Shown piece after piece: positions 17,071-25,427 of a DNA stretch of 64,000 nt. Position 1 is the stretch's first letter. Each line of letters starts with the position of its first letter. This stretch comes from Chitinophagaceae bacterium (GTDB taxonomy: Bacteria; Bacteroidota; Bacteroidia; Chitinophagales; Chitinophagaceae). The notes below the pieces were generated by a model that was not told where the DNA came from, ran no database searches, and saw nothing but the letters and a program-made list of their open reading frames with translations. Both the position numbers and the translations under genes were made by a program. The stretch is from the NCBI GenBank assembly GCA_947374225.1, contig CANCAY010000009.1:1-64000 (forward strand). The letters run 5' to 3'.

Positions 17071-17472
17071 ATGATACAAAGAATACAATCCATCTGGTTA
17101 TTATTGGCGAGCGCAGCAGCCTTTTCGGCGCTGCGCTTTCCTTTTTATTATACTCCTGTTCCTGCTGCATTTGAAGTAAGTGGTAGTCAACAGTATAGCA
17201 CCCTACTTACACTAGCATTTAGTGGTTGCCTTTCCTTTATTACTATATTCTTATATGGCAATAGAATGTTGCAATTAAAAGTGGTGATTCTTAATTTATT
17301 ATTATCGGGTTTAATTGGATTCTTTATTTACAAAGTAGTGCTTGAACACCCTGGTGGCGGATTCACTTTACCTTCTGCAGCATTATTTATAATGCCACTA
17401 TTGCAAATATTTACAATAGTTCGAATTTATAAAGACGATCGCATGGTGAAAGATGCAGACCGATTAAGATAG
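17071..17472 (+). CDS. DUF4293 family membrane protein
   Basis: A 133-residue integral membrane protein with four hydrophobic segments (about 7-25, 45-62, 68-87 and 100-118). The opening MIQRIQSIWLLLA is characteristic of the Bacteroidota DUF4293 family, whose function is unknown. It begins 30 bases after glyA on the same strand and may be cotranscribed. Convergent with the GLPGLI gene. Confidence 0.85.
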   Translation: MIQRIQSIWLLLASAAAFSALRFPFYYTPVPAAFEVSGSQQYSTLLTLAFSGCLSFITIFLYGNRMLQLKVVILNLLLSGLIGFFIYKVVLEHPGGGFTLPSAALFIMPLLQIFTIVRIYKDDRMVKDADRLR

Positions 17473-17491
17473 TTTCTTACCCAATTCTTAT

Positions 17492-18244
17492 TTATAGACT
17501 CGCTATCCAAACAATAATTTTTCCCATCTTACCCCAATTAGTAAGTCCTTTATTTAAGTCCTTATTGATTTGTGTACGTTGAACCGGTTTGCCTTTAGAC
17601 AAAATTTCCGCACTTGCTATTACTGGTGATTGTAGTTCTAATTTTGTTGCAAACCAAGTGGTAGCAAGTCTTGGCACGGCAAGACCCATTATCATCCCTG
17701 GCAATCCATTGAAATTTTCCGGTCCAGCTTTAACAGGTATTTGGTCGGTATAAAATGCGACTACCACTACCGAATCACATATTTTAGTAGTTGCTTTTTT
17801 GCATTCAAAGCCTGCAATATCTCTAACTTCTCCAGTAATTTTCCATTCGTATTTTACTAAACTGTCTTTTACTAAATACTCGTTTTCAAATACCGTTCTT
17901 TTCATCACTACCAAGTCCTCATTTAATTGTTGAGAGACATAATCAATTTCGGCAGGCTTTAGGTTTTGCACTATATACTTATTCTCTGAATTTTCTTTTT
18001 CAATTTTATACAAGGATCTATTCTCATTAAATTCTAGCACAAAATTGTCTACCACCAACTTAGGAAAGAACTTCTTTATGTCTTCAAACCAAGGCTCTGA
18101 TTCGCCATTGGTAGACATAGACTCGATTATGGTGTATTGCCCAACGGTTCGTGCGTAGGTAATTTTACCACTATTGATAAATTTAGTTTGCGAAAAACTC
18201 GTCAAACTAATCAAGGTAAATAATGCTATAGATAAATATTTCAT
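17492..18244 (-). CDS. GLPGLI family protein
   Basis: A 250-residue exported protein of the Bacteroidota-specific GLPGLI family, whose function is unknown. It has a signal peptide (1-18, MKYLSIALFTLISLTSFS) and the family-defining motif as NGLPGMIMGLAVP near residue 190. Earlier family landmarks are the segment around VKYEWKITGE and the AGFECKKATT motif. It lies 48 bases downstream of the large outer-membrane receptor-like gene on the same strand, a pairing seen often in this phylum, so a shared role at the outer membrane is likely. Confidence 0.9.
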   Translation of the reverse strand: MKYLSIALFTLISLTSFSQTKFINSGKITYARTVGQYTIIESMSTNGESEPWFEDIKKFFPKLVVDNFVLEFNENRSLYKIEKENSENKYIVQNLKPAEIDYVSQQLNEDLVVMKRTVFENEYLVKDSLVKYEWKITGEVRDIAGFECKKATTKICDSVVVVAFYTDQIPVKAGPENFNGLPGMIMGLAVPRLATTWFATKLELQSPVIASAEILSKGKPVQRTQINKDLNKGLTNWGKMGKIIVWIASL

Positions 18245-18292
18245 AATAAATTTTTATTAATTGTTGCTAAATACTAGTTGTCCAGTCATATC

Positions 18293-21085
18293 CTAGAAGC
18301 CCATATTCGCTGGCTTTCCGTTCTTTGTGAAATTGTAAATCACACTAAACATAAAATAACGCTTCACCCCATTATTGGTATTTTCTGAAATGAAATTACT
18401 AGAGATATTACGTTGCACATAACTGTTCTGGTTAAACGCATCAAATACATATAGCTTCAACTCCCAAGCGTCTGTCTTTGTAAACACTTTTCGAATAGAA
18501 GGACTTACAATATATACATCTCTTTGGTTCGCGAATACCTTCGTTTTTTGGTAGATATTGGCGTCTATATTAAGTTCTATATACGTCTTGATTTTTTTGA
18601 ATTTAAATTCAGGTCTTCCATTGAATGAATATACCCAGTAGTTAGTTGTTACCCCTGGTCTTATACTTGAAACAGTGCTATTACTATTAGCCGAGAAGTT
18701 TAACCAGAAATTATACCAACCGTCACTCCAATGGCTCAAATTGATGCCATAACTAATACTGCTATTGTCATTCACGTTTCTTATCCCATTCACATAGTTA
18801 ATATACCTGCTCACTGAATTTCTAACATTCAGACCTCCGTTAATTCCTTTGAAAATGTCCATCCCGAACCAACCACCAAATCCATAATTAAAACCTCCTT
18901 GCACATTTACAAACTGGTTAACTCTTCGTCCAAAGGCGTCCACTGTGCTGCTATTACTAATTCCATTGTCCGTATTAGCAAAGTCTGCATCAATGGAGAT
19001 ATACCTGCTTTTTAATACCTTAAAATCGCTTGCACTCATATTCAATTTATTGGTAAAACCTTGCTTTAAATTCGCATTACCAATAGAGATGTTTAAAGGA
19101 TCACTATTATCTATTACAGGCTGAATTTGTTGTAATGTAGGGTTGATGGTATTCCCAACATAGCTAAATCTTAATCTTCTTTGTTGTTTAGGATTATAAT
19201 TCCAAGAAAATGCAGGGATGAAATTATTATACGAAATAGCACGTTGACTATTTTGTCGCAGGTCTTCTAATTTATAATTCGCAGTACCAAAACCAGACCC
19301 AATAGAAATATTATATTTTTTCTCCACAAAACGGTAATTCACCGACCCTGAATTATTAATCGTATTGAATATAAAATGATTGCTTAAAGAGTCCACCCTA
19401 GCATTGTATTGTCCATTATTCTTATTATAAGAATCACGCTCAGATTCATTTTTAGCTACATTCAAACCATACTTGAAAATCATAAATGACTTTTTACCCC
19501 ATGGCTCCGTATAAGTAAGACTTGAGTTTACTGAAGATGTGTTTAAAGTATTCTTCTTTAATTGGTCTACTAAATCGTTTCTTAAAATATTCCCTGCAAA
19601 ATCATAATAGTTATTGTCTGCATTTAAAGACCCATCTTGTTTTTTATCATTGAAGTTTAGGTCCGATGTTACAGAAATAGTTCTTCCTTTTTTTGCAAAT
19701 TTCTTTCTAAAGCTCAAATTAGACGTCAAGGTTTTGTCGTCCTCATTTAAAGCAGTTACTCTTTTAGTTTGATTAATTATATGACCGCTCTCCCCAAATG
19801 TCTGACCAAAATTTTCACTATTGGCATCCTTCAATACATTGGCACCTTTAATAATTATTTTAAATACGCCTGTAGTGTCCGTTCCCCATTCATTAATAGT
19901 ATTGAACTTGTATTTCTTCTTGTCAATTTTTTGCTTGCTGGTTGTATAATTGGTAAAAGAAGAATCCTGTAAAATGGTTTTAGCATAACTGGAGCCATTT
20001 GAATTGCTTAATAAATGTTGGTACTGCACATTATTATTAGTGGAGGCATTGTCTTTTTTATTCCCAATTACGGCACCTGCACTTTGCTGATTGGGTAATC
20101 CAATCGTTTCATTATAGTCTTCTCCATCACCACTTGAGTAGTACATTGAAATACCGCCATCGTCCGTCATTTCTGTTATAGTGTTTCCTCCGTCAGAATA
20201 GTTTCTTGTCTCGTCCCAGTTTAAGCCTTCGAATGTGGTATTATTGGCGGTAAAATATCCAGCTAATTTTTTCTTCCCTTTAAAAGCATTTGCCATTAAT
20301 TTTTGATTGCCATATTGTCCAAAATTGGTTCCAATTTCAGCTTTACCAAAATAGCCATTCTTTTTATCCTCTTTAAGTTGCAGGTTAATGGTTTTAGATT
20401 TGATCCCATCATCAATGCCCGTAAATGTAGCCTGATCAGACTTTTTATCATACACTTGCACTTTGTCAATAGCGTCTGCTCTTAAATTTTTGGTAACTAC
20501 CGCAGGGTCGTCACTAAAAAATTCTTCGCCGTCTACAAATACTTTATTCACTTTTTCTCCCTGCGCCGTAATTTCTCCTTTGGAGTTTACTTGTATGCCA
20601 GGCATTTTTTTTAATAACTCTTGAACGTCTGCGTTGGGTGTTACATAAAAACTATCTGCTTTAAATTCGGTGGTATCTCCCTTAATACGAATAGCTGAAA
20701 CAGTACTCTTAATAATTACTTCTTTAAGTAGATGGGCCTTAGTGTTTAAAAATATTTTATGTAAGTCCAATTCCTTATTTTGCTCTATCTGGATTCTATC
20801 AATATAGTCTGCGTATTGAGGATAAGAAATCATGATAATCGCTTGCCCTTCTTTCTTAGCATTAATCTGAAAGCGACCTTCCTTGTCTGCTCTAGCTGTA
20901 TTTAATAAAACAGAATCTTTGACTCTTAATAAGTTAATAGTCGCATTGGCTAATATTACCCTGTCTGAAGTATCCACTAACTGACCTTTAACTAAAGTAG
21001 CATTTTGAGCATCTGCTTTTTGAAAAAAACAAGCAAGGCTTAATAATAAGACCGCTTTAATACAATAGTGCTGGAATGAACGCAT
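18293..21085 (-). CDS. TonB-dependent receptor-like outer membrane beta-barrel protein
   Basis: A 930-residue outer-membrane protein. Signal peptide at 1-26 (ending ADAQ). Residues about 30-110 form a carboxypeptidase-regulatory-like beta-sandwich. Residues about 130-230 form a plug-like domain with ELLKKMPGIQVNSKGEIT and VNKVFVDGEEFFSDDP. The rest is a beta-barrel of the OMP_b-brl type with many alternating aromatic strands, ending in YNFTKNGKPANMGF. I see no SusD gene beside it, so a carbohydrate-utilisation locus is not indicated. Substrate unknown. Likely cotranscribed with the GLPGLI gene. Confidence 0.88.
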   Translation of the reverse strand: MRSFQHYCIKAVLLLSLACFFQKADAQNATLVKGQLVDTSDRVILANATINLLRVKDSVLLNTARADKEGRFQINAKKEGQAIIMISYPQYADYIDRIQIEQNKELDLHKIFLNTKAHLLKEVIIKSTVSAIRIKGDTTEFKADSFYVTPNADVQELLKKMPGIQVNSKGEITAQGEKVNKVFVDGEEFFSDDPAVVTKNLRADAIDKVQVYDKKSDQATFTGIDDGIKSKTINLQLKEDKKNGYFGKAEIGTNFGQYGNQKLMANAFKGKKKLAGYFTANNTTFEGLNWDETRNYSDGGNTITEMTDDGGISMYYSSGDGEDYNETIGLPNQQSAGAVIGNKKDNASTNNNVQYQHLLSNSNGSSYAKTILQDSSFTNYTTSKQKIDKKKYKFNTINEWGTDTTGVFKIIIKGANVLKDANSENFGQTFGESGHIINQTKRVTALNEDDKTLTSNLSFRKKFAKKGRTISVTSDLNFNDKKQDGSLNADNNYYDFAGNILRNDLVDQLKKNTLNTSSVNSSLTYTEPWGKKSFMIFKYGLNVAKNESERDSYNKNNGQYNARVDSLSNHFIFNTINNSGSVNYRFVEKKYNISIGSGFGTANYKLEDLRQNSQRAISYNNFIPAFSWNYNPKQQRRLRFSYVGNTINPTLQQIQPVIDNSDPLNISIGNANLKQGFTNKLNMSASDFKVLKSRYISIDADFANTDNGISNSSTVDAFGRRVNQFVNVQGGFNYGFGGWFGMDIFKGINGGLNVRNSVSRYINYVNGIRNVNDNSSISYGINLSHWSDGWYNFWLNFSANSNSTVSSIRPGVTTNYWVYSFNGRPEFKFKKIKTYIELNIDANIYQKTKVFANQRDVYIVSPSIRKVFTKTDAWELKLYVFDAFNQNSYVQRNISSNFISENTNNGVKRYFMFSVIYNFTKNGKPANMGF

Positions 21086-21191
21086 TGGGAAAATTTATTA
21101 TTAAAGTGGAAAATAGCTTTAATAATACTTACCATCAAGCAAATTATGTTAAAATTGGATTTTTCCTATTTAAGTGGTAAAATAATTTCCA

Positions 21192-21530
21192 TTAAGCAGC
21201 GGCAATCTCTTTTTCTATAGCTACTTGCACTAATTGATTTAAGCTAATACCTTTCATTGTCGCCAGCATAGCTGCCCGTTGATGTGTATCAGGTTTGACA
21301 CGTACATTAAAAGAACCTTTGAAACTTTTTAATAAAGGTTTTTTGAAGTGCTTGCAAGTTTCAATATATTCATCTACTACAATTTTAAACTGTTTGATTA
21401 AATCACTCACTTCTGTTGACTCGTAAGTAATCAAATCATAAATACCTTCGATTTTGCCAAACAATACTTCGTCTTCGTCGCTATAACTAACAGAGCCTAT
21501 AAACCCTTTATAATTAAGTGTGTTTTTCAT
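21192..21530 (-). CDS. hicB: HicB family antitoxin
   Basis: The 112-residue antitoxin of a type II toxin-antitoxin pair. The N-terminal half is the HicB partial RNase-H fold (YKGFIGSVSYSDEDEVLFGKIEGI). The C-terminal 40 residues form a ribbon-helix-helix DNA-binding region (FNVRVKPDTHQRAAMLA, then GISLNQLVQVAIEKEI), which should bind the control region upstream of hicA and autoregulate the pair. Its ATG overlaps the end of hicA by 4 bases. Confidence 0.88.
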   Translation of the reverse strand: MKNTLNYKGFIGSVSYSDEDEVLFGKIEGIYDLITYESTEVSDLIKQFKIVVDEYIETCKHFKKPLLKSFKGSFNVRVKPDTHQRAAMLATMKGISLNQLVQVAIEKEIAAA

Positions 21531-21781
21531 AATTGTATATTTTTTAATTGTTCGATTATAAATTTTACCAAATAAAGTTTTAATATATTACCTGGATGTG
21601 GTTTATGAATTTTGAATTCGAGATTAAATTCTTTATTAAAAAACTGTACTCTGGACCCTGAAGTTTTACCTAAATGATGTTCTTCAAATCCAAGTCCAGC
21701 TAATAATGTTTTTAGTTCTTGATATGTAAAATCCTTTGGGACATTCAAGAACCTTTCTAGCAATTTTTCTTTCTTTGTCAT
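21527..21781 (-). CDS. hicA: HicA family toxin
   Basis: An 84-residue toxin predicted to cleave mRNA independently of ribosomes. It has the HicA dsRBD-like fold: FTYQELKTLLAGLGF, then KTSGSRVQFFN and the PHPGNILKLYLVKFI end. The usual active-site His of the GSH motif is Arg here (GSR), with His in the IHKPHP segment. I believe the GSR form recurs in one HicA subgroup, so loss of activity should not be assumed. It is the first gene of the pair. It starts 107 bases upstream of the uvrA stop, behind a nested inverted-repeat region. Confidence 0.85.
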   Translation of the reverse strand: MTKKEKLLERFLNVPKDFTYQELKTLLAGLGFEEHHLGKTSGSRVQFFNKEFNLEFKIHKPHPGNILKLYLVKFIIEQLKNIQL

Positions 21782-21788
21782 ATAAAAT

Positions 21789-21884
21789 TATGCAACTATT
21801 TTTCAGTTACATAAAATTAAAGCATAATTATTTACAAAAACAAATAATCGATTTGTAAATAATTGATTTATAATAAGTTGCATA
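21789..21884. promoter_or_regulatory. Nested inverted repeats upstream of hicA
   Basis: Outer arms TATGCAACT (21789-21797) and AGTTGCATA (21876-21884) enclose inner arms AATTATTTACAAA (21826-21838) and TTTGTAAATAATT (21852-21864). Both pairs are perfect. The region lies just upstream of the hicA start on the minus strand. It is the natural place for the hicAB promoter and the HicB operator. Confidence 0.7.
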
Positions 21885-21888
21885 GAAT

Positions 21889-24675
21889 TTAGCCTAAGTA
21901 CCTGCCTGTTTGAGATGCCTTGCATTTTGCTAGTCCTTTAGGAACTCCTGCATAAACTACGGTTCCACCGGCGTCTCCTGCTTCAGGGCCCATATCTATT
22001 ACCCAGTCTGCGGCCTTGATGACATCGGTATTATGTTCCACTACTATTAAGGAATGGCCTTGATCAATTAATGCATTGAAGGCTTTTAATAATTTATGTA
22101 TATCGTGAAAATGCAAACCTGTAGTAGGCTCGTCAAATATGAATAACATTTTACTGGACGCTTTTCCTTTTCCTAGGAAGCTGGCTAGCTTTACCCTTTG
22201 TGCTTCTCCTCCACTTAAGGTATTACTACTTTGTCCTAATTTAACATAGCCCAATCCTACTTCTTGCAATGGGCTTATAGCAGTAACAATGTTTTTTTCT
22301 TCTATAAAAAATTCAATGGCTTCGTCCACACTCATTTCTAAAACATCATGAATGCTCTTGCCTTTATAATGAACTTCTAATACTGTTTCTTTAAATCGCT
22401 TACCTCCACAATCCTCACAGGTTAAATGCACGTCTGCTAAAAATTGCATCTCTACTAATTGTTCTCCTTCCCCTTTGCAAGTATCGCATCTTCCGCCGTC
22501 TACATTGAATGAAAAATGTTTAGGTAAGAAGCCTCTAATTTTTGATAATGCTTGTTTGGAATAAATATCTCTTATGGCATCATATGCTTTGATATAAGTA
22601 ACTGGATTGCTTCTGGAAGATTTTCCAATGGGGTTTTGGTCCACCATTTCTATTTCGTCTACTAAATGCAAGTCGCCTTTTAATGCAGCATAGCCACCTT
22701 GTATTTCAACAGGTAATTGTTTCGCTTTTAATAAGGCATTGTATAGCACTTGTTTTACTAATGTTGTCTTTCCACTTCCACTCACACCACTTACCACGCA
22801 TAAACTATGCAATGGAAAGTCTACATCTATATTTTTTAAATTGTGTAAGTAAGCACCTTCCAATTTTAATGCATGCTTTGATACTCTCGTTTTTTCTGGA
22901 ATTGGTATGGACAAAGTTCCCTTTAAATATTTACCCGTTAAACTATCTTTGTCCTTTATCAATGCTGCTGCGTTTCCTACTGCAACAACTTCTCCACCCA
23001 AATGTGCAGCCAATGGTCCCATGTCAATAATATGATCTGCTTCACGCATAATTTGCTCATCATGCTCCACCACCACCACGGTATTACCTAAGTCTCTTAG
23101 GTTTTTTAAAACCTTAATAAGCCTTTCTGTATCTCTGGAATGTAAGCCAATGGAAGGCTCGTCTAAAATGTATAATGAATTGGTTAAGTTGCTTCCTAAG
23201 CATCTTGTTAATTGTATACGTTGACTCTCTCCTCCACTCAAACTATTTGCTAGTCTACTTAATGTCAAATAACCCAATCCTACATCCATTAATGTTTGTA
23301 TGCGTTGTTCTATTTCAAGCAAAATTCTTTTAGCCACCTCTTTATCATGTGCATTCAACTTTAATTGCTTAAACCAGCTTTGTAAATCGCGCACTGGCAT
23401 GGCACATAATTCTCCAATATGTCTGTCTCCGATTTTCACATACAGGGCTTCCTTGCGCACTCTATACCCCATACAGTCTGGGCAATTCGTTCTGCCACGA
23501 TACCTACTTAATAAAACTCTAAATTGTACTTTATATAAATGGGCTTCTACGTCTTTGAAAAATGCGTCTATACCTAATGCCTTACCCGTTCCTTTCCATA
23601 ATTGCACCAACTGTGCTTTTGTTAATTTGTTGATAGGCTGATGTATTGGAAATCCTTCCTTGCCCGCTTCTTTCACAAACTGATCCTTCCACCAACTTAA
23701 TTTTTCTCCTTTCCAAGGCGCTACTCCTCCATCATATATTGACAAATTGGGATTCGGGATTACTAAGTTTTCGTCTATCCCTAATACCTGACTATACCCT
23801 TCGCAGGTTGGACATGCACCATAGGGATTATTAAAAGAAAATAAATTAGGGCTTGGCTCGTCGAATTCCATTCCATCCAAGCTGAACTTATTATTAAAAT
23901 CTTGTAAAGTAGTTTCATTTTTCTCAACCCATAAGACACCTTCCCCTTCATAAAATGCCGTTCCAATTGAATCGCTTAATCTATGTATATCGTCTTCCTC
24001 AAAATCCTTGACAACAATACGGTCAATTAAAACATACACATCACTAGCTTTAAATTTCTTAGTCAACTCTGGCTTCGTCATTGCTAGAGCGTCTTCAATT
24101 CTTACGACTTCTGACCCTTGTTTTGCCGTTCTCAAATACACTCTAGAAAAACCCTTTTGTAATAATATATTTAACTCTTCGGCAATATCTCTTTTAGATT
24201 GTTGCTTAAAGGGCACTAAGATCACCATTTTGTCCCCCGCCTTCCCTTTTTGAATATACGCAAGCACGTCTTGTACATCATGCTTTTTAACTTCCTGTCC
24301 GCTAATGGGTGAATATGTTTTGCCAACTCTCGCATAAAACACCCTTAAATAATCATATATCTCTGTCATACTCCCCACCGTACTTCGAGGAGTTCTTGTT
24401 ACAACTTTTTGCTCTATAGCTATTGCTGGACATAATCCTTTGATATAGTCCACGTCCGGCTTGCCCATACGAGACATGAATTGCCTAGCATAAGAAGAAA
24501 GACTCTCTGCATATCGTCGCTGACCTTCGGCAAATAGCGTATCAATGGTCAAGGACGACTTGCCGCTACCAGAAACACCTGTTACCACAATTAATTTATT
24601 ACGAGGAAATGATACAGTTACATTTTTTAAATTATGCACCCTTGCGCCCACTACCTGAATATCATTCTTATCCAT
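21889..24675 (-). CDS. uvrA: Excinuclease ABC subunit A
   Basis: Damage-recognition ATPase of nucleotide excision repair. The 928 residues contain two ABC domains: Walker A GVSGSGKSSLTIDTL near residue 35 and GVSGSGKTTLVKQV near 630, with signatures LSGGESQRIQL and LSGGEAQRVKL. Zinc-finger cysteines are present in CPTCEGY and CPDCMGYR of the first half and CDTCKGEGEQ and CEDCGGKRF of the second. Length and layout are normal. The gene stands alone between hicAB and a divergent ECF sigma factor gene. Confidence 0.98.
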   Translation of the reverse strand: MDKNDIQVVGARVHNLKNVTVSFPRNKLIVVTGVSGSGKSSLTIDTLFAEGQRRYAESLSSYARQFMSRMGKPDVDYIKGLCPAIAIEQKVVTRTPRSTVGSMTEIYDYLRVFYARVGKTYSPISGQEVKKHDVQDVLAYIQKGKAGDKMVILVPFKQQSKRDIAEELNILLQKGFSRVYLRTAKQGSEVVRIEDALAMTKPELTKKFKASDVYVLIDRIVVKDFEEDDIHRLSDSIGTAFYEGEGVLWVEKNETTLQDFNNKFSLDGMEFDEPSPNLFSFNNPYGACPTCEGYSQVLGIDENLVIPNPNLSIYDGGVAPWKGEKLSWWKDQFVKEAGKEGFPIHQPINKLTKAQLVQLWKGTGKALGIDAFFKDVEAHLYKVQFRVLLSRYRGRTNCPDCMGYRVRKEALYVKIGDRHIGELCAMPVRDLQSWFKQLKLNAHDKEVAKRILLEIEQRIQTLMDVGLGYLTLSRLANSLSGGESQRIQLTRCLGSNLTNSLYILDEPSIGLHSRDTERLIKVLKNLRDLGNTVVVVEHDEQIMREADHIIDMGPLAAHLGGEVVAVGNAAALIKDKDSLTGKYLKGTLSIPIPEKTRVSKHALKLEGAYLHNLKNIDVDFPLHSLCVVSGVSGSGKTTLVKQVLYNALLKAKQLPVEIQGGYAALKGDLHLVDEIEMVDQNPIGKSSRSNPVTYIKAYDAIRDIYSKQALSKIRGFLPKHFSFNVDGGRCDTCKGEGEQLVEMQFLADVHLTCEDCGGKRFKETVLEVHYKGKSIHDVLEMSVDEAIEFFIEEKNIVTAISPLQEVGLGYVKLGQSSNTLSGGEAQRVKLASFLGKGKASSKMLFIFDEPTTGLHFHDIHKLLKAFNALIDQGHSLIVVEHNTDVIKAADWVIDMGPEAGDAGGTVVYAGVPKGLAKCKASQTGRYLG

Positions 24676-24841
24676 ATAGTAAAAGTAACAAAATCCAAGC
24701 CATTTGGTTGTGTGGATAGCTCTAAAAAAAAATTCTTGTTTTCCACAAGTGAGAAATGGAGCAATATAGCGAGTAATTTTCCAATACTAATCCAAACAAG
24801 TATACCCGTACTTACCCATCGACACCTATAAAAAACAAAAA

Positions 24842-25423
24842 ATGAACAAAGTTCTCGAGCTTACTGACAATGAATTAATCCAAGAATTTCAGGCTGGTAA
24901 TTCCCGTGCATTTGACGCTTTACTTGACCGTCACCAATTAAGAATTTACAATACCATTTTATTTATGGTAAAAGATACCTATTTAGCAGAGGACTTGATT
25001 CAAGAAATTTTTATTAAAATAATTGACAATTTAAAGCAAAAAAAATATAACGAAGAAGGTAAGTTTTTACCATGGGCGCTTCGTATTTCTCATAATTTCT
25101 GTGTGGACCATTTTAGAAAAGTTAAACGCACTCCTACAATTAAGACTAGCGATGACCAGGACTTATTTGAAATTATAAAACACTCTGACCATCCAGCCGA
25201 CTATAAGATGACGCGCGCGCAAACGCATAGAAATATTCAACAACTAGTTGACTTATTGCCAGAAGAGCAAAGAGAGATTATTGTTTTAAGACACTATGCT
25301 GATTTAAGCTTTAAAGAAATTGCAGTCATGACCAATTGCTCTATCAATACAGCTTTGGGAAGAATGCGCTATGGCTTAATCAACTTAAGAAAGATGATGA
25401 ATGAAAGAGGAATGACCATGTAA
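24842..25423 (+). CDS. ECF-type RNA polymerase sigma factor
   Basis: Sigma-70 family factor of 193 residues. Region 2 is at about 18-85 (RAFDALLDRHQLRIYNTI, AEDLIQEIFIKI, LPWALRISHNFCVDHFRK), and region 4 at about 125-185 (QLVDLLPEEQREIIVLRHYADLSFKEIA, then NCSINTALGRMRYGL helix-turn-helix). No anti-sigma gene is adjacent: the next gene is convergent 4 bases away. Its regulon and signal are unknown. The 166-base upstream region, shared with uvrA, has no TAnnTTTG box that I can see. Confidence 0.92.
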   Translation: MNKVLELTDNELIQEFQAGNSRAFDALLDRHQLRIYNTILFMVKDTYLAEDLIQEIFIKIIDNLKQKKYNEEGKFLPWALRISHNFCVDHFRKVKRTPTIKTSDDQDLFEIIKHSDHPADYKMTRAQTHRNIQQLVDLLPEEQREIIVLRHYADLSFKEIAVMTNCSINTALGRMRYGLINLRKMMNERGMTM

Positions 25424-25427
25424 ATTA

